Positions 1-8,800 of a DNA stretch of 64,000 nucleotides are shown here, in pieces. The DNA comes from Azoarcus sp. DD4 (GTDB lineage: Bacteria > Pseudomonadota > Gammaproteobacteria > Burkholderiales > Rhodocyclaceae): contig NZ_CP022958.1 in the NCBI RefSeq assembly GCF_006496635.1, positions 1,240,001 through 1,304,000 on the forward strand, in the 5' to 3' direction. The translations under genes and the position numbers were made by a program. Each line of letters opens with the position of its first letter. Positions within the stretch are counted from its first letter, which is position 1. The notes under the pieces are model-generated. The model searched no databases, was not told the DNA's origin, and saw only the letters and a program-made list of their open reading frames with translations.

Positions 1-757
1 ACAGCAGCACGACGTTGGCACCCTTCATCTCCTCGGCCGGGTGGTCGTCCTCAAAGCCCACCGACAGCAGCTTGGGGACCTCGATGTTGAGACAATCGGA
101 GCGCAGGCGAATCTGGGCGAAACTTAGCCGCAGCAGGCTGGCCCGGATGCTCCGGTAGGTCTTCGCGTTGTGCGTGCCGCCCATTCGGCTGGCAAACGCG
201 TGGAAGCTAGTCCGGATGTGCCGGGGGCAGTCGTCCGTTGCCAGCGGCTGCTCGCGGTAGTAGTCCAGACAGGTGGCGTAGACCTGGCGGTCGTACTGAC
301 ACAGGCGGTATCCGCTGAAGAAGAAGCTGATGCCGCTGAAGGAGGCAATCTCGTCGTTGGTCACCACTAAGGGCAGGTCGCCGGCAAGTACTTGGTCGTT
401 CTGCTTCTGAACCGACGAGCTCGAGGAGAAGAGAGCGGTGCGCAGGAAGACGTCGGGCAGCGCACGGGCCGTGCTCGACCAGTTCGGCAAATACACATCC
501 TGGCCGCGGCGGGCCGCCTGCTTCGTGCGGGCACTGCGCAGCTCCTGGGCGGTTGCATTGTCCGGAAGAGTCAGAACCGCGGGCGCCGGCGCAATGTTCT
601 TGCGACTCATGTTGCTGGCGATGTGCTTTATCGTCTCCGCCGCGTTGAGTACCGTTGTCTGATAGGCCGGTTCGGCGCCGAGAGCAGCCTCCGCAGTGCT
701 GTCAGCCAGAGCCTGGAGCTCAGCGATACGGTCGGCCTGGGGCTTACGCTTGACCAT
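1..757 (-). CDS. trfA: TrfA-like plasmid replication initiator (partial, runs off left edge)
   Basis: A reading frame open from an ATG at 757 to base 1 (252 codons, no stop in the window). The residues around 88-110 read YLPNWSSTARALPDVFLRTALFS, in pieces: a YLPxWS motif followed by R-A-x-P-x-x-x-L-R-x-ALFS, which is the signature I associate with the TrfA replication-initiator family of broad-host-range plasmids. A GGAG ribosome site sits seven bases before the ATG. TrfA proteins bind direct repeats (iterons) at the plasmid origin, and such repeats are present 300 bases upstream (1059-1146). The start overlaps the end of the preceding small ORF, so the two are probably co-translated. The C-terminus is missing only because the window ends. 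Family assignment is from motif recall; the open frame is certain. Confidence 0.72.
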   Translation of the reverse strand, partial: MVKRKPQADRIAELQALADSTAEAALGAEPAYQTTVLNAAETIKHIASNMSRKNIAPAPAVLTLPDNATAQELRSARTKQAARRGQDVYLPNWSSTARALPDVFLRTALFSSSSSVQKQNDQVLAGDLPLVVTNDEIASFSGISFFFSGYRLCQYDRQVYATCLDYYREQPLATDDCPRHIRTSFHAFASRMGGTHNAKTYRSIRASLLRLSFAQIRLRSDCLNIEVPKLLSVGFEDDHPAEEMKGANVVLL

Positions 758-926
758 TCGGCCGCTCCGAGGACATTTGAACGAAACGTTCCATCAGCGT
801 CCGAAGCATGTCGGAAGCAGTTATCCCACGTTGGGCGCAAGCGCTGTAGAACTGCTGATGGAGTTGGCTAGGGGCGCACGTGCTGAGCTGAGTCTTGCCA
901 GGTGCAAGGCGGGAAGAGGTGATCAT
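744..926 (-). CDS. small ribbon-helix-helix DNA-binding protein
   Basis: A 60-residue protein whose centre (about residues 16-52) has the pattern of a ribbon-helix-helix domain: a short polar strand (KTQLSTCAP), a helix with QLHQQFYSAC, a turn RGITASDML and a second helix RTLMERFV. Its stop codon overlaps the start of the TrfA-like gene by 14 bases (ATG GTC AAG CGT AA), a coupling typical of plasmid replication cassettes, where a small repressor often precedes the initiator. A TATACA element near 946-951 on the minus strand could serve as a -10 box. It probably autoregulates the rep operon or controls copy number; this is inferred from fold and context only. Confidence 0.55.
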   Translation of the reverse strand: MITSSRLAPGKTQLSTCAPSQLHQQFYSACAQRGITASDMLRTLMERFVQMSSERPNGQA

Positions 927-1058
927 TTCAGGGAAGCTCGATTACGGGGGGACTGTATAGGCACAAACGGTCCGCCTGCTGTGGTACGGGCCCTAGTTCG
1001 ATGGGAGACCACCCGCTAAGGGGGGCCGAGCAGTATCCCGGCTCGCAAGCTGGCCGAC

Positions 1059-1146
1059 CTGAACGCGACAGGCAATTTTGCTGAACACCACAGCCTTTGT
1101 GCCTGAACTCCGCAGCAGAGAAACCTGAACTCCACAGTTCGTGGAG
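1059..1146. repeat. iteron array: four direct repeats at 22-base spacing (candidate oriV)
   Basis: Four copies of a 13-base core start at 1059 (CTGAACGCGACAG), 1081 (CTGAACACCACAG), 1103 (CTGAACTCCGCAG) and 1125 (CTGAACTCCACAG), each exactly 22 bases (two helical turns) after the last. The rightmost copy also carries an inverted repeat, CTCCAC at 1130-1135 and GTGGAG at 1141-1146. Equal spacing of about two helical turns next to a TrfA-like gene is the arrangement of an iteron-controlled plasmid origin. The repeats were read directly from the sequence; their role is inferred. Confidence 0.75.
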
Positions 1147-1225
1147 GCCGTCGTATCGGCATATTGACCTGCGGTGGAGGGCGTTTTTCTATGTGCCTGC
1201 GCGCCTCTAGCCTTTTCTAGCCTCT

Positions 1226-1234
1226 TTATCCTCA
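1226..1234 (+). other. DnaA-box-like sequence beside the iterons
   Basis: TTATCCTCA differs by one base from the DnaA box TTATCCACA and lies 80 bases right of the last iteron, next to a T-rich stretch (1211-1250). In iteron plasmids DnaA boxes and a T-rich unwinding region commonly flank the repeats. A single 8/9 match is weak evidence on its own. Confidence 0.35.
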
Positions 1235-2040
1235 GGTAGCTGTCTTTTTGGGCGTGGCGTCCTTCCCCTCCTTCGCTCAGGCAAGGTTGTCCTTACTTGT
1301 GTTGCGCGAGGGTGGTGGCCTTCTTTGTGAGGAGGGAGCGCATGGAGTGCTGTGCTGGTGCGGAGCCATGAAGGGGAGGTTTGCACCCAGGCCGGCTGAT
1401 GCCGGCTTGCAGTGAGTCGTCCCGCCGGCCGCCCTGGTCAGCGGTTTTTGAAGGACGGCGCCAGACGTCCGCTTCTCGACGTTGAGGTCATGAGAACCTG
1501 CTGCAGGTTTGCTTCCGTTTGCCGCAGTTGATTGCCAATAGTGAATTAATGGGGCCTACGGTGGTCAGCCACTGGCGCACCTTTTGGGGGCGTCGATGCT
1601 CTGAATACTGCCTCGACGGCGCCATTGTCGGTGGATACGTTAGTCATCACTCGGTTGGTTGCGGCCGGACGTGAGTTGGCTGTGACCCGTAGGGGAACCT
1701 GGGTGCCCGTCGTATAAAGTCTCGCGGGATGGTGAGTTGCCGCGAACTATGCTGATCCTGGCTTAACGTATCGGATCAACTCATGTGACGACGACCAGGG
1801 CTTGCTTGCAAGTTTGCCATCGGATGATTATTGAACGGTTGCTCGTCAGCGTCGACAGTTGGGTACTCAAAAGGATTATCACGGTGCTGGAAGTTCGTTC
1901 CTTCAGCTATTGCCTTGCAGGTTGGCTGAAGTGCCATCGGGTAATGATGCCGTGGCGACGATAACAACACCTCGTCTTGCGGGTCCGGGGATCGCGCGCG
2001 GAAGACCTTTATCTCCGCGCATCGGAGGCTCCATCAAACG

Positions 2041-2085
2041 GGATTAACCTCGCGTGGCTCATGGCCTCAACGGCCAGGTTAATCC
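2041..2085. repeat. 10-base inverted repeat with nested hairpin
   Basis: GGATTAACCT at 2041-2050 is the exact inverse complement of AGGTTAATCC at 2076-2085. Inside the loop, TGGCC (2062-2066) and GGCCA (2072-2076) form a smaller hairpin. No T-run follows, so it is not an obvious terminator. No gene lies next to it. Confidence 0.55.
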
Positions 2086-2965
2086 ATTGCTCCATATTGA
2101 ATGAGAAATCGCCGGCCAAACGCATCAACCGCGGACGCGGAGCCTGCCACAAAGCTCGCCAAGGTCGTTCAGATCGTTGCGGATCTGTTGGTAGCCATCG
2201 ACGAGCCCACGGGGCTCTCGGTATGCATGATGGGCGCACCTCAGCGCGCTAATCGTCCGCCGCACGCTCTGGGGACGGGGTGCTGCTCCCAGGCTGTAAC
2301 TGCTTGGATGCACCGTCAGCGTCGAACACAGGCGATGCACTGGGTGCTGTGCTGTATCGGCTCCCCGGACTGCTTGCCAAATTACACGGCTGCCGCTTAC
2401 CCGAGGCGTAACGCCATCTCACCACCGGATGCCCTGGCTCGGGCATCAGGATTTTGAACTCATCGTGAAACGCGGCAGCACCTTCTCCGTCTTCATCAAT
2501 ACCTCCGGCAAACCCCGTCGCGTAAGGGTGTCTTGGAGTCCTGGGCCGGTTCTAACGGGCAAGCATAACTTTGCAAGCATCGTTGGGCGCTGCGGGCTTG
2601 GCAAGTAGCTATAGGGGCGATCTGTTGCCACGCGGCTTCGCTCTCCAGGTCAGGCGGGTTCAGAACACGTAGCACTGGGGGCAGTGGCCGCCCCTTGTTA
2701 TCGACCAAAGCCGACTCCCGCCGAGGGCAGGTATGCGGGGGCAGGACGTTCCAGTAATCCTTATTGACCCGACATCACCGCCTTGAGGGGCATCTAAGCG
2801 AAATTTTTCGTAGGCAGTGTTGATCGTCTGATCGTCGCGGGGGTATTGTTATCATAAAGATGCTGATGTTGGTATTAAAAAGGTCATAGATGGATATTGT
2901 TTTGAGTCATATACTTGCGGAAATTGCTGTCGTATACATGCGATAACCATAGCGAGCGAGGCCAG

Positions 2966-3880
2966 ATGCCAAACGAACAGCTTGCAGATTTAACCCAGCC
3001 GCAGCGCGACCGACTCGCGTTTGTGGAGTTGCGCCTGCGCTTCATCGGGGAGATACGCCGCCAGGATTTGGTCACGCGGTTTGGCATCGGGTCTGCCGCC
3101 GCATCCAGGGATCTGGCGCTGTACAAGGAGTTGGCCCCTGGCAACATCGACTACGACTCCAAGGCAAAGTCCTACGTCTTGGCGCCAGGCTTCCAGCCGG
3201 TCTTTGAATTCCCCCCGGAGCGGGTGCTGTCGTGGCTGACTCAGGGATTTGGTGACGGCGAGCCGATGCGGCTCAATGCGTGGGTTGTCAGCGAGAGCCT
3301 GTCTCGGCTCACCGATCCAGATCTGGACACCCTTGCGAGCGTGACCCGGGCAATCCATCAGGAATGTCCGTTGGGCATCGAGTACTACTCCCTCTCCAGA
3401 GGCCGCACCGAGCGACAGATCGTCCCGTTCGCGCTGATCGACAACGGCCTGCGCTGGCATGTCCGGGCCTTCGACCGGGAGTCGAAGGAGTTCCGGGATT
3501 TCGTCATCACCCGGATCAAGAACCCTGTCCTGCTTCAGGGGCAGCCAGTTGCAGCCAATGAGATCAGCGATCAAGACGTTCAGTGGACGCGGATCGTCGA
3601 ACTGGAGTTGGTGCCGCACCCGGATCAGCCCCGGCCGGAGATCACCGAAATGGATTACGGCATGCGCGACGGCATGCTGCGGATGAAACTGCGCGCTGCC
3701 ACGGCTGGATACGTCCTACGTAAATGGAGTGTCGACTGCTCCCCTGATCACAGCCTGCGCGGGCATGAGTACCGGCTTTGGCTGAGAGACCACCTTGCTA
3801 TCTACGGTGTGCGCAATGCTGTACTGGCACCGGGATATGCTGCACCAGAAAGTTCTGGTGCAGGAGCAGCTAATGACTGA
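2966..3880 (+). CDS. brxR: WYL-domain transcriptional regulator of the BREX operon (BrxR-like)
   Basis: A 304-residue protein with an N-terminal winged-helix region (about residues 10-60) and a WYL domain (about 135-190) recognisable by the segments IEYYSLSRGRTERQIVPFALI and LRWHVRAFD, followed by a C-terminal extension. BrxR proteins are WYL-domain repressors encoded just upstream of BREX and other defence operons; they bind inverted repeats in their own promoter. The ATG at 2966 is preferred because AGCGAGCGAGG precedes it; a TTG at 2915 would add 17 residues. It is encoded 62 bases before brxE in the same direction. An imperfect palindrome TCGTATACATGCGA (2930-2943) lies just upstream and is a candidate operator. 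Family call is firm; operator is a guess. Confidence 0.82.
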   Translation: MPNEQLADLTQPQRDRLAFVELRLRFIGEIRRQDLVTRFGIGSAAASRDLALYKELAPGNIDYDSKAKSYVLAPGFQPVFEFPPERVLSWLTQGFGDGEPMRLNAWVVSESLSRLTDPDLDTLASVTRAIHQECPLGIEYYSLSRGRTERQIVPFALIDNGLRWHVRAFDRESKEFRDFVITRIKNPVLLQGQPVAANEISDQDVQWTRIVELELVPHPDQPRPEITEMDYGMRDGMLRMKLRAATAGYVLRKWSVDCSPDHSLRGHEYRLWLRDHLAIYGVRNAVLAPGYAAPESSGAGAAND

Positions 3881-3942
3881 TCAACAAATGCATCACCCTA
3901 CGCGGGCTGAGTCGGCAAAACCTACGAACAAAGAGAAATGAA

Positions 3943-4443
3943 ATGAAGGAGTCCTACCTGTCTACCCTGCTGCTAATGAGGCTCCTCGTCGGCTTCCTCG
4001 GAGAACGTGCTCAGTGCGCCTGGTGGCCAACGGCTTTCTATGAGGCATCAAGCCGGCTCTTCCTGGAGCCTGTTTTTTCCAAGACATCTCGCCTTGCTCA
4101 GTACCACGGCGTGCTGGAGGCCGCCAGACGATTGCACGACGAGCATTTGAGCGTGGGTAGCTACCACCTGTTCCGGTTGCCCGAGGAGGTCGAGCAAGAC
4201 CTGCACGCGACCCTGCAAAGCAGCGTGGGAGAGGAGATCGCCAGTCAGGCGCCACTGAGCAAAGAAGCTGCACTGGATGCGTTGAAGCGATTGGCCGCCA
4301 CGGGCGGCACGTCCAGCGTGGGTCCGACGGCGGTCGGGAGCATCAAGGATCTCGATTCCACCGACACCCTGAATGCCATCGCAGCAGGCTACCTCTCCGC
4401 GTTCACGCAGAACACCAAAACATACCCGTATCTGGTGGGGTGA
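3943..4443 (+). CDS. brxE: BrxE family BREX protein
   Basis: A 166-residue protein with the BrxE-like pattern LLLMRLLVGFLGER near the N-terminus (residues 6-22), a WW pair, AARRLHDEHLSVG (residues 60-72) and YHLFRLP. As I recall the BREX classification, BrxE is a small protein of unknown mechanism and marks type 6 BREX loci. The ATG at 3943 follows an AAAGAGA ribosome site. Its stop codon overlaps the GTG start of brxA (GTGA), so the two are translationally coupled. The family call rests on remembered sequence pattern plus its position at the head of a BREX operon. Confidence 0.72.
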   Translation: MKESYLSTLLLMRLLVGFLGERAQCAWWPTAFYEASSRLFLEPVFSKTSRLAQYHGVLEAARRLHDEHLSVGSYHLFRLPEEVEQDLHATLQSSVGEEIASQAPLSKEAALDALKRLAATGGTSSVGPTAVGSIKDLDSTDTLNAIAAGYLSAFTQNTKTYPYLVG

Positions 4444-5234
4444 TCGTGGTCGACAACAAGCCCTACACGACTCAGTTGCAAGCAGGCCTTGGGCTCGTCA
4501 ATGAGACCAAGACGCTGCTCGAACTGTGGTCGCCTGGCATGTCGGCCAACCAGTTGCATCAGGTCGCACTGGAATCGGGTCGATTCCCCACCGTTACAGC
4601 GCGCCGACTGCGCAACATCGTCGTCGAATGCTTCGCTCCTCGTTACCTGGTGTCAGACGGCGCGCCAGCCGCACACCTCAAGCGCCTGTCCACAACGATC
4701 TCTACTGCCGACCTGACGCAGCTCATGCTCGTGTTTACGAGTCGATCCAACCCGATCCTTGGAGACTTCGTGCGCCACGTTTACTGGATCCGGTACGCAG
4801 GTGGATACACCCAGATCACCAATGAGGATGCTCGCACCTTTGTCGAGCGAGGTATCGATGACGGCAAAACCATCAAGCGCTGGTCGGAAACCACGGTGCG
4901 GCGCGTCTCCGCCTATCTGACCGGATGCTGTGCCGACTACGGAATGCTTGAGCGCGGATTGCGCTCAAGCCGCCGCATCCTGCCGTTTCGCATCTCGCCG
5001 TCTGCGGCTGCATATCTAGCCTATGAGCTGCACTTTTCCGGCGTCGGTGATAACGCGTTGCTGACCCATGAAGACTGGCAGCTGTTTGGCCTCGCACGGG
5101 AAGACGTGCTGGAAGAGCTCAAGCGACTTTCGCTGAAAGGGTTGCTCATCGTCCAAGCGGCGGGTGATGTGATTCGCATCAGTTGGAAACAACAAAACAT
5201 GGAGGCGCTCTGCGATGTCCTCACTCAAAGCTGA
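4440..5234 (+). CDS. brxA: BrxA, DUF1819 BREX protein
   Basis: A 264-residue protein with the DUF1819 pattern near the N-terminus: Y-T-T-Q-L-Q-A-GLGLVNET, LLELWSPGMS, LESGRFPTVTARRLRNIV and FAPRYL. BrxA is a DNA-binding, winged-helix-containing core component of BREX defence; its precise role in blocking phage replication is unresolved. The GTG start at 4440 overlaps the brxE stop; an in-frame GTG at 4446 is an alternative. Its end overlaps brxB by 20 bases. Length is slightly above the roughly 200 residues I recall for type 1 BrxA. Confidence 0.85.
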   Translation: MIVVDNKPYTTQLQAGLGLVNETKTLLELWSPGMSANQLHQVALESGRFPTVTARRLRNIVVECFAPRYLVSDGAPAAHLKRLSTTISTADLTQLMLVFTSRSNPILGDFVRHVYWIRYAGGYTQITNEDARTFVERGIDDGKTIKRWSETTVRRVSAYLTGCCADYGMLERGLRSSRRILPFRISPSAAAYLAYELHFSGVGDNALLTHEDWQLFGLAREDVLEELKRLSLKGLLIVQAAGDVIRISWKQQNMEALCDVLTQS

Positions 5235-5790
5235 TTTCGACGAGTTGCGCGAGCGCATCCGCCACGGGCGCGAGCTCGGCCATGCGAGCTTCGAGCCGAT
5301 CTACTACTTGGTCTTCCCGCCAGAGCAAATCCTCGAGGTGAAGCGGCAAACACCCGCTTGGGTGGCCAAACTGCACCAGGAAGGCTGGGACGTGCACACG
5401 TTCTCCATCGCCGAACAGCTCTGGGCACTGCTCAAAGACGACCCGTTCTGGTCGCTCTGCGTGATGGAAGACAAGTCAGCACCACTGGATTGGCCACGTA
5501 CCAACAAAGCGCTAGCGGACATCCTGACGGCGGATAACGGCCTGTTGAAGCGACTTGAGGATGCCCTGCAGCCGCTCGAAGGCCAACAGAACGCGCTGCT
5601 CTTGGTAACGGACCTTGAGGCACTGCACCCGTTCATGCGGATCGGTGCCATCGAGAGTCAGCTCCAGGGCAAGTTTCATGTGCCGACGATTTTTCTGTAC
5701 CCCGGCGTGCGAACCGGCAAGACGCGCCTGAAGTTTCTTGGCTTCTACCCGGAAGACGGTAATTACCGCTCCGTCCACGTCGGCGGCTGA
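5215..5790 (+). CDS. brxB: BrxB, DUF1788 BREX protein
   Basis: A 191-residue protein matching the DUF1788 family: FEPIYYLVFPPEQILEVK (about residues 26-44), a DVHTFSIAE segment, LLLVTDLEALHPF and the C-terminal run VPTIFLYPG followed by LKFLGFYPEDGNYRS. BrxB is a core BREX component found directly after brxA in types 1, 5 and 6. GGAG at 5201-5204 positions the ATG at 5215, which lies inside the end of brxA, indicating coupled translation. brxC starts 28 bases after its stop. Confidence 0.88.
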   Translation: MSSLKADFDELRERIRHGRELGHASFEPIYYLVFPPEQILEVKRQTPAWVAKLHQEGWDVHTFSIAEQLWALLKDDPFWSLCVMEDKSAPLDWPRTNKALADILTADNGLLKRLEDALQPLEGQQNALLLVTDLEALHPFMRIGAIESQLQGKFHVPTIFLYPGVRTGKTRLKFLGFYPEDGNYRSVHVGG

Positions 5791-5818
5791 ACAGACAAAA
5801 GAACCCTGGGATAAACCT

Positions 5819-8800
5819 ATGACCATTCGCTCACTCTTCGACCCAAGCAAGGACATCTACCGGACCATCGAGAAGGTCATCACCTATGGCGCCTCGCAAG
5901 AAGGCCGCCTCAAGGCTGAGATCTCCGAATACGTGGTCACCGAGAGCATCGAGGAGCAGTTCCGCAAGCTTCTCGATCGCATGCAGCTGGCGATGGAGTC
6001 TGGTGGCGAAAATGAGGTAGGCGTCTGGGTCTCTGGCTTCTACGGCTCCGGTAAGAGCTCGTTCACCAAGTACCTCGGCTTGGCTTTCGATGATCAGCGC
6101 ACTATCGACGGCACACCGTTCATCAACTACCTGCAAGACCGCCTGCACAAGCCACAGACCAAGGCGCTCCTCAGCACGGTGGCGAAGCGCTTCCCGGCCG
6201 CCGTGGTGATGCTGGACCTGGCCAGTGAAATGCTCGCCGGCGCCACCATGGAAGACGTCTCCACCGTCCTCTATTTCAAGGTGCTGCAGTGGGCCGGCTA
6301 CTCACGAAACCTCAAGGTCGCGGCCTTCGAGCGCATGGTCGAGAAAGACGGTCGCACCCCCGAGCTGCACGACCGTATCGCCCAAGCGCTGCCGGGTGCA
6401 ACCTGGGCGCGCGTGCAGAACAACCCGTTGGCCATCGACGGGCTGATCCCAAAAATCGCCCACGAGATGTACCCGGCACTCTTCCCCGAGGCCAAGTCCT
6501 TCTCTTCCAGCACCGAGGGCTTCTTCCAGTTCGAAGACCAGCGCGTGCAGGAGATGATCGACATCGTCCGCGAAAAAAGCGGCAAGCAGAACATCATTTT
6601 CATTGTCGACGAGGTCGGTCAGTACGTGGCCTCTCGCGACAACCTGATCCTCAACCTCGATGGCCTGGCCAAGAACCTCAAGCGGCTGGGCGACGGCAAG
6701 GCATGGATCATCTCTACCGCGCAGCAGACGCTGACGGAAGACGACCCACGCGCCGCGCTGAACTCCGACAAGCTCTACAAGCTGAAAGACCGCTTCCCAA
6801 TCCAGATCGACCTCGAATCGAGTGACATCAAAGAAATCTGCTACCGCCGTCTGCTCGGTAAATCGCCAGCGGGCGAGACCGAGCTTGCCAAGCTGTTCGA
6901 TGCCCATGGTCAGGCACTGCGACACAACACCAAGTTGCAAGACGCCAAGTATTACGACGCGGACTTCAGCAAAGAGAGTTTCACCAATCTCTACCCATTC
7001 CTGCCGGCGCACTTCGACATCCTGCTGCACCTACTCGGCGCGCTCGCCAAGTCCACCGGCGGTATCGGCCTGCGCTCTGCGATCAAGGTGATCCAGGATG
7101 TCCTCAAGGGTGAAGGCGGCTCCAAGGCCATGGCCGATCAGCCCGTGGGTTGGCTCGCCACCACGGTGACGCTGTACGACGAACTGGAAAAGGACATTCG
7201 CCGCGCTTTCACGTCCATCCACCAGGCGGTCGGCAAGGTGCAGATTCGCTTCCCGGACTCGCAACTCCATCAGGACATCGCCAAGTCCGTCGCCGTCCTG
7301 CAGATCCTCGGCAACCTGCCGGTGTCGGTGCAGAACGTCGCCAGCCTGATGCATCCCTCCGTCACGGCAGCATCCCAGCTCGATACGGTCAAGAAAGCCG
7401 TCGAAGAGATGCTGAACGACGTGCATGTGCCGCTGGGCGAGAAGGATGGCAACCTGGTGTTCCTCAGCGAGAAGCTGCGGGATATAGAGCAGGAGCGTGG
7501 CGCCATTGCGTTGCGCACCGTGGATGTGAAGCGCATTTTCAACGATGCGCTGCGCGAGTCCTTCGATCCGCTGCCCCGTGTCAGCCTCCACGGTACGATG
7601 GCCGTCGCAACGGGCCTGAAGGTCCAGGCCGGCAGCGCCATCACCAGCCTGGCTGGTGATCAGAGCACCATCCAGACCGTTGTCGAGTTGGTGCCTGCCA
7701 GCGACTACGACACCGCCAAGAACCGGATGCTGGATGACTCCCGTAGTCGGGCCGGTCGGAATGTCATCGGGCTCTTGGCTCGCGCCAATTCCGAACTCGA
7801 CGATCTGGCGAACGAAATCTATCGCTGCCAGCGCATTGCCGAACTGCACCGCAACGAGCCAGACCAAGAGGTCAAAGACTACTGCACCGGCCAGCTCGAC
7901 CGTGCTGCCAAGCTGGCGACCCAGCTCCAGAGCAAGATCAAACAAACTCTGCAAGCCGGCTCGTTCGTGTTCCGTGGCCAGGCCACGGCGGTGTCGGCAC
8001 TGGATGCTGATTTGCTGGAGGCCGCCAAGAAGCTGCTCTCTGACGTGGCCGACCAAGTGTTCGACCGGTACGTAGAAGCGCCGGTACGTGCGGGAACCGA
8101 CACCGCCGAGAAATTCCTCAAGGTCGCGAATCCCGCCGCCATCAGCAGTGCGCTGGACCCGCTCGGCCTGGTGCAAACCGTCGCGGGTCGTGCCTCGTTT
8201 AAGACCGACCACAAGGCGATGATCAGCATCCGCGACTACATCGACAAACGCGGTACCGTCGATGGCAAGCGGCTGCTCGACGATTTCAGCAATGATCCGT
8301 TTGGCTGGTCACCCGATACCACGCGCTACATCGTGGCCGCCATGCTCATGGCGGGTGAAATCAAACTCAAGGTATCCGGGCGTGAGGTCACGGCTGCAGG
8401 GCAGCAGGCGATCGACGCCCTGAAGACCAACAACTCCTTCAAGCAGATCGGCGTCGCGCTGCGCGATGAGCGCCCGTCCATCGAAACGCTCGGACGTGCC
8501 GCTGAAAGGCTCACCGAACTGGTGGGCGACATGGTGATCCCGCTGGAACAAGAGATCAGCAAGGCGGCGGCAAAGCACTTCCCGCGCTTCCAGCACGATT
8601 ATGGTTCCTTGGCCGAAAAGCTCAGTGGCCTTGGGCTGGCAGGCAGTGACCGCATCCGCACTTTGAACCAGGACATTGCCGATGTCCTGTTCACCGATGC
8701 CTCCGACGCCCCGCAGCGCCTGGGTGCCGAAACGTCCGCCATTTACGACAACCTCAAGTGGGCACTCGAAGTGAAGCGGGCGCTCGACAACGGGCTCGAC

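Larger units (their letters stand above)
1147..2965. other. long gene-poor stretch between the replicon and the BREX operon
   Basis: About 1.8 kb without a convincing gene. Reading frames here are short, overlap each other on both strands and have no recognisable domain. Visible elements are a hairpin GCCGGC-TGAT-GCCGGC near 1400, an inverted repeat at 2041-2085, and a tandem TGATCGTC repeat at 2821-2836. The last 150 bases are AT-rich and precede brxR; TATACT at 2910-2915 and TATACA at 2933-2938 are -10-like, but neither has a good -35 at normal spacing. The stretch may be decayed plasmid backbone. Confidence 0.5.

Noticed and set aside
1147..2900. Several 60-120-codon frames on both strands
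   Set aside because: They overlap one another, have no ribosome sites or recognisable domains, and look like chance frames in degenerate DNA.
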